From: Geodermatophilus telluris
Lineage (GTDB): Bacteria; Actinomycetota; Actinomycetes; Mycobacteriales; Geodermatophilaceae
Length of the DNA stretch: 64,000 nucleotides
Assembly: GCF_900102745.1 (NCBI RefSeq)
Contig: NZ_FMZF01000001.1
Location: 868,001-932,000, forward strand
Direction of reading: 5' to 3'
Shown: piece after piece, positions 31,553-40,323 of the stretch
How the letters are laid out: the number at the start of each line of letters is the position of its first letter
Position numbering within the stretch: the first letter of the stretch is position 1
Notes under the pieces: generated by a model
Database searches by the model: none
Told to the model about the DNA's origin: nothing
Seen by the model: only the letters and a program-made list of their open reading frames with translations
Translations under genes and position numbers: made by a program

Positions 31553-32233
31553 TCAGGTCGACCCCTGACGGGGGTCCACGACGTGCACCCGGACGGCGCG
31601 GAACTGCGCCGGGGTGGCCAGCAGGACCTGCTTGGTGGGCTCGCCGACCTCCAGCGCGGGCTCCCGGCGCAGCGCCGCCAGGGTCCGCAGCCGCTGGTCG
31701 GCCAGCACGTCGTCGACCATCCCGCGGTCGCCGCCGGTGAACAGCGCGGTCAGCTCGCCGGCGTGCGGCAGCAGCACCCGCGCGGCGGTGTCCGCGGCGG
31801 CGGCCACGACCGCGTCGGCCTGGTGGGCCCGGCGGCGGGCGAAGCGCTGCTGCGACCAGCCGCCGGCGGCGCTGCGACCCTGCACGAGGCGGGTGTCGAC
31901 CTTGGAGACGACGAGGTCGCCGCCGGCGAACACGCCGGCCGCCCAGCGCCCGCGGCGCACCAGCAGGACGGCGGCGTGCCGGGGACGGCGGGCCTCGGCG
32001 GTGAAGGTGGTGAGCAGCGGGGCCGACGGCGCCCAGCCGAAGGGGGCCCGCAGCGTGACGGTGGTGCCGTCGGCGCAGGTGAGCCGCAGCGCGCCGTCGT
32101 CGTCGACGGTGGTCTCCAGCGCGCCGTGCCGGGCGACGACGCCGTCGACCCACCGGCCGAGCCGCTCGGGGACGACGCCGAGGACGCGGCCGCCGCCGGC
32201 CGCGGGGCGGGGCCGGGTCAGCGGGCCACTCAG
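31553..32233 (-). CDS. acVLRF1-type peptidyl-tRNA hydrolase
   Basis: About 226 residues. The release-factor-like core is recognised by GGWSQQRFARRRAHQADAVV, where the Gln of the G-x-S-Q-Q loop corresponds to the catalytic Gln of Vms1/eRF1-like factors, and by HAGELTALFTGGDRGMVDDVLAD. Actinobacterial VLRF1 is thought to release nascent chains from stalled ribosomes. The start is odd: no ATG, GTG or TTG occurs in frame near the conserved N-terminus (GGGRVLGVVPERLGRWVDGV). The best candidate is a CTG overlapping the MFS stop as CTGA (32230-32233), implying coupled translation. Confidence 0.8.
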   Translation of the reverse strand: MSGPLTRPRPAAGGGRVLGVVPERLGRWVDGVVARHGALETTVDDDGALRLTCADGTTVTLRAPFGWAPSAPLLTTFTAEARRPRHAAVLLVRRGRWAAGVFAGGDLVVSKVDTRLVQGRSAAGGWSQQRFARRRAHQADAVVAAAADTAARVLLPHAGELTALFTGGDRGMVDDVLADQRLRTLAALRREPALEVGEPTKQVLLATPAQFRAVRVHVVDPRQGST

Positions 32234-33486
32234 CGGGCCAGGGCGGGCTCGGCGGCGTGCTCGGCCGGCACGTGCAGCAGTCGCTGGAAGACCAGGACGA
32301 CGACGCCGGCCAGCCCCGCGGACACCGTGGCGACGAGGAACGACGCGTTGGCGCCGTAGGTGTCGACGATCTTGCCCGCGACCGAGGTGCCGACCGCGAC
32401 ACCGAGCCCCAGCGCGGTGCCGATCCAGGTGAAGGCCTCGGTCACCGCCGACCGCGGCACGATCAGCTCGGCGAGGGTGAACGAGCTGATCAGCGACGGC
32501 GACACGGCCACGCCGGCGACGACGACCAGCGGGATCATCACCCACACGTTGCCGACGAGCGAGAGCGGCACGGTGAGCACGGTCAGCGCGCCCAGCACCA
32601 CGAGCAGCCGGTGCCGCAGCGGGTGCCGCCAGTGCACGGCGCCCCAGCCGATGCCGCTGGCCATCGAGCCGACGGCCAGGCCGGCGATGAGCACGCCGGA
32701 CAGGCTCATCGCGTCGACCTCGTCGGCGAAGGCGACCAGCGCGATCTCCAGCGTGCCCAGGATCGAGCCGACCGCGGCGCCCACGACGAAGAGCACCTTG
32801 AGCCCCGGCGTCCGGATCGCCGCGGGGCCCCGGCGGGCCTCGTGCCCGTGCGGCGGCGGCTCGGTGCGGCCCTGCGCAGCGAACAGCAGGGCGCCGACGA
32901 CGGCCAGCACGAAGGCGGTCACCACGCCGGAGGTGGCGTGTCCCGTGGTGGAGAGGAAGGTGACCAGCACCGGCCCGACGATGAAGACGAACTCGTCGAC
33001 GACGGACTCCATCGCCAGCGCCGCGGGCAGCCGGGTGGTGCCGCGCAGCAGGTGCGTCCAGCGCACCCGGATCATCGAGGCGACCGGCGGGATGCACGCC
33101 CCGGCCAGACCGGCGGTGACGAAGAAGGTCCAGCGCGGCCAGTCCTCCTTGACCGCGGTCAGGAACAGCGCGCCGGCGGCGGCGAACACGACGACCACCG
33201 GGAGCAGCGTCCGGCGCTGGCCGTGGGTGTCGGCCCACCGGCCGAGCAGCGGCCCGGCGATCGCGGTGGTGACCGCGCCGGCGGCCGCGACCGCGCCGCC
33301 CAGGCCGTAGGACCCGGTCTCGGAGGCCACGAGCAGCACGCAGCCCAGACCGACCATCGACAGGGGCAGCCGGCCGATGAAGGCGGCGAGCACCATGGGC
33401 AGCGCGTGCGGCGTGCGCAGCACGTGCAGGTAGGGATTGGGCACCGGGGATGGACCTGTCGTCAGGGGACGCCGTGCGCCCGCCAC
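32230..33486 (-). CDS. MFS transporter
   Basis: A 418-residue major facilitator with about 12 membrane segments. The loop between segments 2 and 3 reads GPLLGRWADTHGQRR, close to the family motif G-x-x-x-D-R-x-G-R-R, and a His-rich linker (PPPHGHEARRG) divides the halves. The substrate is not evident; it resembles sugar-efflux or drug exporters. The GTG at 33486 gives the long form; a GTG at 33444 beginning VPNPYLHVLRTPHAL is an attractive alternative, since TAGCGT just upstream of the longer start could be a -10. Translation is likely coupled to the VLRF1 gene. Confidence 0.85.
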   Translation of the reverse strand: MAGARRPLTTGPSPVPNPYLHVLRTPHALPMVLAAFIGRLPLSMVGLGCVLLVASETGSYGLGGAVAAAGAVTTAIAGPLLGRWADTHGQRRTLLPVVVVFAAAGALFLTAVKEDWPRWTFFVTAGLAGACIPPVASMIRVRWTHLLRGTTRLPAALAMESVVDEFVFIVGPVLVTFLSTTGHATSGVVTAFVLAVVGALLFAAQGRTEPPPHGHEARRGPAAIRTPGLKVLFVVGAAVGSILGTLEIALVAFADEVDAMSLSGVLIAGLAVGSMASGIGWGAVHWRHPLRHRLLVVLGALTVLTVPLSLVGNVWVMIPLVVVAGVAVSPSLISSFTLAELIVPRSAVTEAFTWIGTALGLGVAVGTSVAGKIVDTYGANASFLVATVSAGLAGVVVLVFQRLLHVPAEHAAEPALAR

Positions 33487-33546
33487 GCTAACCGACGTCG
33501 CCGCGCACAGCAGTCGGACAGCTCCGTTGCGTGCCGGGACGGCAGC

Positions 33547-33584
33547 GGGCCCCGCCCCGGACGACGCTGTCCGGTGCGGGGCCC
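33547..33584 (-). terminator. Long terminator hairpin downstream of pckG
   Basis: GGGCCCCGC (33547-33555) pairs with GCGGGGCCC (33576-33584), and inside it CCGGAC (33557-33562) pairs with GTCCGG (33569-33574), giving a 15-bp stem broken by one C-T mismatch. With family A copy 4 beside it, it fills the 174-bp gap between pckG and the MFS gene. Confidence 0.8.
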
Positions 33585-33600
33585 TGGACCCGCGCGGGCG

Positions 33601-33660
33601 GCCCTCCTGCAGGGTCCCGCCCCGAGCGTCAGCGAGGGGTGGGGGGCAGGAGGGTCCTTC
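33601..33660 (-). repeat. Hairpin repeat, family A copy 4
   Basis: On the minus strand it begins directly after the pckG TGA: GAAGGACCC, TCCTGC, CCCCCCACCCCTCGC, a core with GCTCGGGGCGGGACCC, then GCAGGAGGG. The outer stem is perfect: CCCTCCTGC (33602-33610) pairs with GCAGGAGGG (33646-33654). Confidence 0.8.
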
Positions 33661-35475
33661 TCACGCCAGCCGGCTCTTGAGGATCTCCAGCTCGTCCCAC
33701 ATGGTGCTGGGCAGCTTGTCCCCGAACTTCTCGAACCACTCGGTGATCTGCGGGATCTCCTGGCGCCACTCGTCCTTGTCGACGGCGAGCGCCTGGCGCA
33801 CCTGGTCCTCGGTCATGTCCAGGCCCGAGACGTCGAGCGAGTCCGCCGTCGGGACGTGGCCGACCGCGGTCTCCTCGGCGGCCGCGGTGCCCTCGATGCG
33901 CTCGACGACCCACTTGAGCACCCGGCTGTTCTCACCGAAGCCCGGCCACAGGAAGCCGCCGTCCTCGTCGCGGCGGAACCAGTTCACGTAGAAGATCCGC
34001 GGCAGCTTGGTGGAGTCGTGCATCTTGCCGGTCTCGACCCAGTGGCCGAAGTAGTCGCCGGCGTTGTAGCCGATGAACGGCAGCATCGCGAACGGGTCGC
34101 GGCGGACGACGCCGACCGCGCCGGTGGCCGCCGCCGTCGTCTCCGAGGACAGCGTGGCGCCCATGAACACGCCGTGGTTCCAGTCCCGGGCCTCGGTGAC
34201 CAGCGGGATCGTGGTCTTGCGGCGGCCGCCGAAGAGGATCGCCGAGATCGGCACGCCCTTCGGGTCCTCGTACTCCGGCGCCAGGATCGGGCACTGGGTG
34301 ATCGGGGTGCAGAAGCGCGAGTTCGGGTGCGACGAGGGCTCGTCGGAGTCCGGCGTCCAGTCCTGGTGCTTCCAGCTGGTCAGGTGCGCCGGCGGCTCCT
34401 CGGTCATGCCCTCCCACCAGATGTCGCCGTCGTCGGTGAGGGCGACGTTGGTGAAGACCGAGTTGCCCTTGTCGATCGTGCGCATGGCGTTGGGGTTGGT
34501 GTCCCAGCCGGTGCCCGGGGCGACGCCGAACAGGCCGAACTCGGGGTTGAGCGCGTAGAGCCGGCCGTCCTCGCCGAAGCGCATCCAGGCGATGTCGTCG
34601 CCGAGGGTCTCGACCTTCCAGCCCGGGATGGTCGGCTCGAGCATCGCCAGGTTGGTCTTGCCGCAGGCGCTCGGGAAGGCCGCCGCGACGTAGTAGGTCT
34701 TCTGCTGGGGGCTGACCAGCTTGAGGATCAGCATGTGCTCGGCGAGCCAGCCCTCGTCGCGGGCCATCACCGAGGCGATCCGCAGCGAGTAGCACTTCTT
34801 GCCCAGCAGGGCGTTGCCGCCGTAACCCGAGCCGTAGGACCAGATGGCCCGCTCCTCGGGGAAGTGCACGATGTACTTGGTGTCGCTGCAGGGCCACGGC
34901 ACGTCCTCCTGGCCCTCCGCCAGCGGGGCGCCGAGGGAGTGCATGGCCGGCACGAACGGCCGGTCGCTGCCCATCGCCTCGAGGATGTGGCTGCCGATGC
35001 GCGCCATGACGCGCATGGAGACGACGACGTACTCCGAGTCGGTGAGCTCGACGCCGAACATCGGGTTCTCGGCCTCGACCGGGCCCATGCAGAACGGGAT
35101 GACGTACATCGTCCGGCCGCGCATGCACCCGCGGTACAGCTCGGTCATGATCGACTTCATCTCGTCGGGGGCCATCCAGTTGTTGGTGGGCCCCGCGTCG
35201 GCCTCGTCGACCGAGCAGATGAAGGTGCGGTCCTCGACGCGCGCGACGTCGCTGGGGTCGGAGGCGCACCAGAACGAGTTGGGCTTCTTCGCCAGGCGGG
35301 TGAAGGTGCCGGCGTCGACCAGCTTCTGGGTGAGCCGCTCCCACTCCTCGTCGGTGCCGTCCACCCACACCACCTGGTCCGGCTGCGTCAGCTCCGCCAT
35401 CTCGCGCACCCACGCCAGCAGGCGGGCGTGGGTGGTCGGGGCGTTGTCGAGACCGGGGGTGGCCACGGAAGTCAC
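33661..35475 (-). CDS. pckG: Phosphoenolpyruvate carboxykinase (GTP)
   Basis: A 604-residue cytosolic enzyme converting oxaloacetate and GTP to PEP and CO2. The kinase-1a loop is [13 protein letters not shown] with the reactive Cys271 and Lys273; the conserved [20 protein letters not shown] near the N-terminus and [20 protein letters not shown] near the C-terminus identify the GTP-dependent family used by actinobacteria. It permits gluconeogenesis from acetyl-CoA sources, such as the ketone-body and branched-chain routes in this window. The GTG at 35475 follows GAGGATGGAG; a promoter with an overlapping inverted repeat lies upstream. Confidence 0.97.
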   Translation of the reverse strand: MTSVATPGLDNAPTTHARLLAWVREMAELTQPDQVVWVDGTDEEWERLTQKLVDAGTFTRLAKKPNSFWCASDPSDVARVEDRTFICSVDEADAGPTNNWMAPDEMKSIMTELYRGCMRGRTMYVIPFCMGPVEAENPMFGVELTDSEYVVVSMRVMARIGSHILEAMGSDRPFVPAMHSLGAPLAEGQEDVPWPCSDTKYIVHFPEERAIWSYGSGYGGNALLGKKCYSLRIASVMARDEGWLAEHMLILKLVSPQQKTYYVAAAFPSACGKTNLAMLEPTIPGWKVETLGDDIAWMRFGEDGRLYALNPEFGLFGVAPGTGWDTNPNAMRTIDKGNSVFTNVALTDDGDIWWEGMTEEPPAHLTSWKHQDWTPDSDEPSSHPNSRFCTPITQCPILAPEYEDPKGVPISAILFGGRRKTTIPLVTEARDWNHGVFMGATLSSETTAAATGAVGVVRRDPFAMLPFIGYNAGDYFGHWVETGKMHDSTKLPRIFYVNWFRRDEDGGFLWPGFGENSRVLKWVVERIEGTAAAEETAVGHVPTADSLDVSGLDMTEDQVRQALAVDKDEWRQEIPQITEWFEKFGDKLPSTMWDELEILKSRLA

Positions 35476-35574
35476 GGCGTCTCCATCCTCTGGGCACGCC
35501 GGGTGCGGTCACCACCGGCGCCGGTGCCTGCTGGGTCCGGGACGGCGGAACGGGTCCGGCCGTCGGGTCGGGTC

Positions 35575-35619
35575 AGCGTACAAGCGGGGACACCCGCCTG
35601 TAACGGTGAGAGATGTTAC
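35575..35619 (-). promoter_or_regulatory. pckG promoter and overlapping inverted repeat
   Basis: Minus strand TTACAG (35598-35603), exactly 17 nt, TACGCT (35575-35580). The -35 overlaps an inverted repeat GTAAC (35600-35604) and GTTAC (35615-35619), a possible repressor or activator site. Transcription would begin about 95 nt before the start codon. The rest of the 217-bp gap toward the old yellow enzyme shows no clear signal. Confidence 0.6.
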
Positions 35620-35692
35620 GTCTAGGACGTCTTGCCACGCGCGCCGTGGTCCCCCGGAAGAGGCCAGGCCAGCGCGGTGTTGGGCTCCTGGC

Positions 35693-36934
35693 GTGACCAG
35701 TCCCACACCCGCGACGCCCGCCCTGCTGACCCCGCTGACCCTCCGCGGGGTCACCCTGCCCAACCGCCTCGTCGTCGCCCCGATGTGCCAGTACTCCGTC
35801 CGCGACGGCCTGGTCGGCGACTACCACCTCGTGCACCTGGGCCGCTTCGCCCTGGGCGGCTTCGGCACCGTCGTCGTCGAGGCCACGGCGGTGACGCCGG
35901 AGGGGCGGATCAGCCACGGCGACGTCGGCCTGTGGTCCGACGGGCACGTCCCCGGGTTGGCGCGCACCGCGGAGTTCCTGCGCGCGCACGGCGCGGTCGC
36001 GGGCATCCAGCTGGCGCACGCCGGCGCCAAGGCCAGCAGCCACCGCCCGTGGGAGGGCGGGGCGGCCGTCACGCCGGAGGACGCCCGGCCGGGTGAGGCG
36101 CCGTGGCCGACCGTCTCGGCGAGCGCCGTCCCCGCCGGGCCGGGCTGGCCGGTGCCGCACGAGCTCACCGTCGCCGAGCTCGGCGAGGTGCGCGAGGCGT
36201 TCGCGGCCGCCACCCGCCGGTCGCTGGCGGCGGGCTTCGACGTCGTCGAGGTGCACGCCGCGCACGGCTACCTGCTGCACCAGTTCCTCTCGCCGCTGTC
36301 CAACCGGCGCACCGACGGCTACGGCGGCTCGCGGGAGGCACGCACGCGGTTCCCGCTCGAGGTGGTCGAGGCGGTGCGCGCCGAGTGGCCCGAGGACCGG
36401 CCGCTGTTCGTGCGCGTCTCCGCCGTCGACGGCTCCCCGGGCGGGATCACCCTCGAGGACACCGTGGCGTTCGCCGCCGAGCTGCGCGCCCGCGGCGTGG
36501 ACGTCGTCGACGTGTCCGGCGGCGGGCTGGGCGGCTGGCAGCACCCCCTGGGCTACGGCTACCAGGTCCCCTTCGCCGCCCGGGTCCGCGCGGAGGCCGA
36601 CGTCGCGGCGATGGCCGTCGGGCTGATCGTCGACCCGCACCAGGCCGAGGCCGTCGTCGCCGCGGGGCTGGCCGACCTCGTGGCGGTCGCCCGGGAGGCG
36701 CAGGAGGACCCGAACTTCGCCGTGCACGCCGCCCGCGAGCTCACCGGCCGCTACGACGCCTACCCCGTGCAGGCGGGGCCGCGGCTGGGCCGGCGGCGGG
36801 AGTTCCTCGGCATGCTGGGCCCGTGGACGGGACCCGGGCCGGTGCAGACGAAGGACCCCCGTTCCCCCCACCCTTCGCCCGCTCAGGGCGGGCCCCTGAA
36901 CGGGGGCCGGAGGAACCAGCCTGCGGCGCCGTGA
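35693..36934 (+). CDS. Old yellow enzyme family NADH:flavin oxidoreductase
   Basis: A 413-residue FMN ene-reductase of the YqjM class. Motifs: [13 protein letters not shown] with the redox-modulating Cys, [31 protein letters not shown] with the substrate His pair, and VAVGLIVDP-like phosphate loops ([18 protein letters not shown]). It reduces activated C=C bonds with NAD(P)H. The normal end should be near the EFLGMLGPW segment; the last about 28 residues ([16 protein letters not shown] onward) are read from a family A hairpin repeat. GTG start; its TGA overlaps the next GTG. Confidence 0.92.
   Translation: MTSPTPATPALLTPLTLRGVTLPNRLVVAPMCQYSVRDGLVGDYHLVHLGRFALGGFGTVVVEATAVTPEGRISHGDVGLWSDGHVPGLARTAEFLRAHGAVAGIQLAHAGAKASSHRPWEGGAAVTPEDARPGEAPWPTVSASAVPAGPGWPVPHELTVAELGEVREAFAAATRRSLAAGFDVVEVHAAHGYLLHQFLSPLSNRRTDGYGGSREARTRFPLEVVEAVRAEWPEDRPLFVRVSAVDGSPGGITLEDTVAFAAELRARGVDVVDVSGGGLGGWQHPLGYGYQVPFAARVRAEADVAAMAVGLIVDPHQAEAVVAAGLADLVAVAREAQEDPNFAVHAARELTGRYDAYPVQAGPRLGRRREFLGMLGPWTGPGPVQTKDPRSPHPSPAQGGPLNGGRRNQPAAP
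36850..36910 (+). repeat. Hairpin repeat, family A copy 5, inside a coding region
   Basis: GAAGGACC, outer stem CCCCCGTTC (36856-36864), CCCCCCACCCTTCGCC, a CTCAGGGCGGGCCCC core, then GAACGGGGG (36898-36906), a perfect 9-bp stem. Unlike the other copies it is before, not after, the stop codon and is translated as the tail of the old yellow enzyme. Confidence 0.85.
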
Positions 36935-37353
36935 CCCGTCGCCGGGCGCTGGTCGCCGTCGCCGCCGTCCAGCTCGCCGCCGGAGTGGCCGGGCAGGCGC
37001 TGGCGCTGCGCCGCCGTCGCGCGTTCGACACCCCGCTGCTGGCCGGCGACCCGGCCCGGGTGGGCCGCGACGCGTGGTGGGCCGGGACGGCGCTCGGCCC
37101 GCCGGCGTGGACCCTCGCCGTCCACGGGTGGGCGCTGGCCCGGCTGGCCGCCCGACCGGACGCGCGCGCTGCCGCGGTGCTCGGGTGGGTGGGCGCCGCC
37201 CTGGTGCCCGGCTACCTGCAGGAACGGCTGGTGCGGCAGCGGCTGGCCTCCCCCGCCGCCGAGCCGGCGGAGACCGCGGTGGTGGCCGTGGGGCTGGCCA
37301 CCGCGGGGGCGATGGCGGTGCTGGGCGCTCAGGCCTCCGGCGCGCGGCCGTAG
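36931..37353 (+). CDS. Small membrane protein, unknown function
   Basis: A 140-residue hydrophobic protein with about four predicted segments (ALVAVAAVQLAAGVAGQALA, WWAGTALGPPAWTLAVHGWALA, AAVLGWVGAALVPGYLQ, AVVAVGLATAGAMAVLGAQ) joined by Arg-rich loops. I do not recognise a family. The GTG overlaps the old yellow enzyme stop by 4 nt. It ends 25 bp inside the convergent AHSA1-type gene. Coupling to the upstream enzyme is by position only. Confidence 0.7.
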   Translation: MTRRRALVAVAAVQLAAGVAGQALALRRRRAFDTPLLAGDPARVGRDAWWAGTALGPPAWTLAVHGWALARLAARPDARAAAVLGWVGAALVPGYLQERLVRQRLASPAAEPAETAVVAVGLATAGAMAVLGAQASGARP

Positions 37354-37853
37354 GCCGGACCGGTCTCGGCGAGGAAGGCGTCCCAGCCGGCCGGGGCCGG
37401 GCGCCCGCCCACCTCGGCGTCCAGCTTGTCGAGGTACCAGTGCCAGCCGAGCGCGACGTCGGTGACGTCGGTGCCGGCGGCGAACCGCTGGACGAGGTGC
37501 AGGGTGCTGCGGCCGCTCTCCACGGTGACCGCCACCTCGACCCGCCAGCCCTCCTGGTCGGGCCACTCGACGACCAGCCGCCGGGGCGGGTCGCACTCGA
37601 CGATCCGCAGCGCCTCGGCGGCCGGCTCGGCCTCGTGCGTCATCGTGAACGTGCCCGAGCCGCCGGGCGCCCGCTCGCCGTCGTAGCTGCCGATCCAGCG
37701 GGCCAGCCGGCCGGGCTCGGTGAGCGCCGCCCACACCTCGTCGGGGCCCTGTCCCCACGCGCGCCGGAACTCCAGCCGCAGCCGGCCGTCGGGCTCCTCG
37801 GTGACCACGCCGCGGCGGTCGGTGGGGACGTCACGGGGCTGGGCTGCGGTCAC
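37329..37853 (-). CDS. SRPBCC protein of the AHSA1 type
   Basis: A 174-residue START-like domain. FRRAWGQGPDEVWAALTEPGRLARWIG and FTMTHEAEPAAEALRIVECDPPRRLVVEWP are the AHSA1 (activator of Hsp90 ATPase-like) signature, followed by VAVTVESGRSTLHLVQRF and WHWYLDKLDAEVGG. Bacterial members are small-ligand binders or stress proteins; no ligand is known here. GTG start. Its 3' end overlaps the convergent membrane protein gene by 25 bp. Confidence 0.85.
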   Translation of the reverse strand: MTAAQPRDVPTDRRGVVTEEPDGRLRLEFRRAWGQGPDEVWAALTEPGRLARWIGSYDGERAPGGSGTFTMTHEAEPAAEALRIVECDPPRRLVVEWPDQEGWRVEVAVTVESGRSTLHLVQRFAAGTDVTDVALGWHWYLDKLDAEVGGRPAPAGWDAFLAETGPAYGRAPEA

Positions 37854-37934
37854 GGCGTGCTCCTCCGTCGGGGACGCCGACCCTGCCGCAGCCGGCCGGG
37901 GTTGTCAGCACGCCGGCACGGGCAGGGAGGGCGC

Positions 37935-38165
37935 ATGACCGTCACCGACCCCGACGTCCCCGACCCGCTCAACGACCCCCGGACGACGCAGGCCGACCCC
38001 GGTGCCTACGGCGAGGGCGCCGACCTCGCCTCGGCCGGGGACGACCCGGCGGCCACCGGCGAGGACGAGCTGTCCGCCGAGGACGCGGGGACCACGGCCG
38101 GGCAGACCCTCGCCGACGACGCCGGCGGCGGCGACGTCACCGGCGGTGCGTTCTCCGGGGCGTGA
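37935..38165 (+). CDS. Small acidic disordered protein
   Basis: A 76-residue protein, strongly acidic and low in hydrophobic residues (MTVTDPDVPDPLNDPRTTQA onward, with GEDELSAEDAGTT), so probably disordered. GGGAGG lies just before the ATG, supporting expression. No domain is recognised. It sits 95 bp upstream of a ferritin-like small protein in the same direction; many stress-associated small proteins have this composition, but no function is claimed. Confidence 0.6.
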   Translation: MTVTDPDVPDPLNDPRTTQADPGAYGEGADLASAGDDPAATGEDELSAEDAGTTAGQTLADDAGGGDVTGGAFSGA

Positions 38166-38260
38166 GCCGACCCCGCCGTCCGTGACGGATCGGTCCGTTT
38201 CCGCACCCCGGCGGCGGGGAACCTGCTCGGGCGCCCACCCCCGTCGACGAGGAGGTAGTC

Positions 38261-38503
38261 ATGGCCACCGGTGAGACCGGCTTCGAGGACGTCACCTTCG
38301 ACCTGATCTCCGTGCAGTACCACTCGCTGAAGGCCGGGCACGACTACGGCCAGTACGTCCGCGACGCCGAGAACGCGGGACTCGACGACATCGCCGCGTT
38401 CTTCCGCGAGGTCATGGAGCAGGACTCGGCGCGCGCCCGGCGCTGCCACGAGTTCCTGCGGAACATCTCCGGCACCGAGCAGGGCGGTCCCGCCACGACC
38501 TGA
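38261..38503 (+). CDS. Small helical, ferritin-like protein
   Basis: An 80-residue helical protein. FDLISVQYHSLKAGHDYGQY followed by VRDAENAGLDDIAAFFREVM and EQDSARARRCHEFL gives two amphipathic helices with His and Glu spaced as in half of a ferritin-like bundle; homologues I recall from actinobacteria are annotated only as hypothetical. GAGGAGG precedes the ATG. A perfect hairpin follows the stop. It could dimerise into a four-helix bundle, an inference from the helix pattern. Confidence 0.7.
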   Translation: MATGETGFEDVTFDLISVQYHSLKAGHDYGQYVRDAENAGLDDIAAFFREVMEQDSARARRCHEFLRNISGTEQGGPATT

Positions 38504-38509
38504 CCCCAC

Positions 38510-38552
38510 GACGACGGAGGCCCCACCCGAGCCGGGTGGGGCCTCCGTCGTC
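38510..38552. terminator. Bidirectional terminator hairpin
   Basis: Perfect 19-bp arms GACGACGGAGGCCCCACCC (38510-38528) and its complement (38534-38552) with loop GAGCC, placed between the small ferritin-like gene and the convergent FrnE-like gene, whose stop overlaps the right arm. Confidence 0.9.
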
Positions 38553-39276
38553 AGACGGCGCAGGTGTCGCCGTCGCAGCCCTCGGCGGCGGGGACGGTGG
38601 TCAGCGGGGCGCGCTCGGCCCAGGCGCGCTCGACCAGCTGCAGCAGCAGCTCGGCGGGCTGGGCGCCCGCGGCGCCGTACTTCCGGTCCACCACGAAGAA
38701 GGGCACGCCGGTGGCTCCGAGCGCCTGCGCGGTGCGGGCGTCGTCGAGGACGGCGGGGCGGTAGCGGTGGTCGGCCATCGCGGCGCGCACCTCCGCCTCG
38801 TCCAGGCCGACCTCGACGGCCAGCGCGGCGAGCGCGTCGACGTCGAAGACCGACCGGCCCTCCTCGAAGTACGCGTGCAGCAGGCGCTCCTTGGCCTGTG
38901 CCTGCAGGCCCCGCTCGGCGGCCAGGTGGAGCAGCTCGTGGGCGAGCAGCGTGTTGCCGCTGACGCCGTCGGCCAGCGAGTACTCGAGGCCCTCGCCGGC
39001 CGCGGTCTCCTCGACGTGCCGCACCATCGCCCGCACCTCCTCGACCGGGCGGCCGTACTTGGCGGCCAGCGCGGGCAGCGTCGGGTGGGTCTCGCCCTCC
39101 GGGATCGACGGGTCGAGCTGGTAGGACCGCCAGACCACCTCGACGGATTCGCGGTGCGGGAACCGCTCGAGCGCGGCCTCCAGCCGGCGCTTGCCGATGT
39201 AGCACCACGGACAGACGACGTCGGACCAGACCTCGATGCGCACGGAGGCCCTCAACCGCGGCCCGGTCGGCGTCAT
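38551..39276 (-). CDS. DsbA-family oxidoreductase (FrnE-like)
   Basis: A 241-residue thioredoxin-fold protein. EVWSDVVCPWCYIGKRRLE has the CPWC redox centre at Cys22 and Cys25; the helical insert contains EEVRAMVRHVEETAAGEGL, and the cis-Pro region is ATGVPFFVVDRKYGAAGAQP, both typical of FrnE/2-hydroxychromene isomerase-like proteins. It acts in the cytosol, having no signal. The C-terminal CDGDTC adds a second Cys pair, as in FrnE proteins linked to stress tolerance. The ATG overlaps the CDF transporter stop (ATGA). Confidence 0.9.
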   Translation of the reverse strand: MTPTGPRLRASVRIEVWSDVVCPWCYIGKRRLEAALERFPHRESVEVVWRSYQLDPSIPEGETHPTLPALAAKYGRPVEEVRAMVRHVEETAAGEGLEYSLADGVSGNTLLAHELLHLAAERGLQAQAKERLLHAYFEEGRSVFDVDALAALAVEVGLDEAEVRAAMADHRYRPAVLDDARTAQALGATGVPFFVVDRKYGAAGAQPAELLLQLVERAWAERAPLTTVPAAEGCDGDTCAV

Positions 39277-40277
39277 TCCGGCCGGTGCACCTCCGCGCGG
39301 GCCCGGCCGTCGCCCGGCGTCGGGTCGAGGAACACGTAGCGGACACCGCTGTGGAGGGCGACCAGCCGCCGCTCGGCCTCGTCGGAGGCGCGCTCGACGT
39401 CGGCGACCGTGGCGTCGTCGGCGAAGTCGACCTTGGCCGAGACGATGAGCTGGCCGGGGCCGATGACCGAGGTCATCAGCACGGGGACGTCGACGACCTG
39501 GTCCAGCGCGGTGATCTCGGCGCGCAGCTGGTCCTCGACGGTCCGGGGCACCGACTGCCCGATCAGCAGGGAGACGTTGGTGCGGGCCAGGGCGCCGGCG
39601 ACGACCAGCAGCAGGACGCCGATGAGGATCGCCGCGAGGCCGTCCCACACGGGGTCGCCGGTCACCTGCTCCAGGAACAGGCCCAGCGCGGCGAGCACCA
39701 GGCCGACGAGCGCCGCGCTGTCCTCGAAGGTGACCGCCTTGACCGTGGTGTCGGTGGTCTCGGCGAGGTAGCGCCGCCACGTCGTCCCCCAGCGGCGGGC
39801 CGAGCCGCGCACCTGCCGGACGGCCTTGAGCCAGGACGCGCCCTCGAGCAGGAAGGAGACGCCGAGGACGACGTAGGCGATGAGCGGGTCGCCCTGCTCC
39901 TCGCCCTCGACGATCGTCTGGACGCCCTGGTAGAAGGAGAAGCCCGCGCCGAGGGTGAAGGTGGCCAGGCAGGCCAGCAGCGCCCAGAAGTAGGTCTCCC
40001 GCCCGTAGCCGACCGGGTGGCGGGCGTCGGGGGCGCGGGTGCCGCGCTTGAGCGCGACGAACAGCAGCACCTCGGTGATCGTGTCGGCGAGCGAGTGCGC
40101 CGCCTCGGACAGCATCGCCGAGGAGTGGCTGACCAGGCCCCCGACGAGCTTGGCGATCGCGATGCCGAGGTTGGCCAGCCCGGCGACGACGACGGTGCCG
40201 GTGGACTCACCGCCCGACTCGCCGGCGCTCGCCTCCTCGGTCAGCGCGTGCGTGCGGGTGGGCACGGGCTCGGTCAT
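39273..40277 (-). CDS. Cation diffusion facilitator transporter
   Basis: A 334-residue CDF-family exporter. The membrane domain has six segments; the metal site on segment II shows as SSAMLSEAAHSLADTITEVLL (H-x3-D form) and segment V as TFEDSAALVGLVLAALG. The C-terminal cytosolic domain (about 245-330) contains VDVPVLMTSVIGPGQLIVSA. The substrate metal, zinc, iron or manganese, is not decided. GGGAGCGG precedes the ATG. It is translationally coupled to the FrnE-like gene. Confidence 0.9.
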   Translation of the reverse strand: MTEPVPTRTHALTEEASAGESGGESTGTVVVAGLANLGIAIAKLVGGLVSHSSAMLSEAAHSLADTITEVLLFVALKRGTRAPDARHPVGYGRETYFWALLACLATFTLGAGFSFYQGVQTIVEGEEQGDPLIAYVVLGVSFLLEGASWLKAVRQVRGSARRWGTTWRRYLAETTDTTVKAVTFEDSAALVGLVLAALGLFLEQVTGDPVWDGLAAILIGVLLLVVAGALARTNVSLLIGQSVPRTVEDQLRAEITALDQVVDVPVLMTSVIGPGQLIVSAKVDFADDATVADVERASDEAERRLVALHSGVRYVFLDPTPGDGRARAEVHRPE

Positions 40278-40323
40278 GGCCGCTCCCGTGCCCACCCGTT
40301 GCCCGGCACAACCACCGGGCGCG

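Noticed and set aside
32257-35625. 1122-codon plus-strand frame opposite the MFS and pckG genes
   Set aside because: Repetitive His/Arg/Gly/Asp shadow of the minus-strand genes; no recognisable domain.
36842-36934. Independent small gene over the repeat after the old yellow enzyme
   Set aside because: No ribosome site or separate start; the sequence is the family A repeat read in the enzyme frame.
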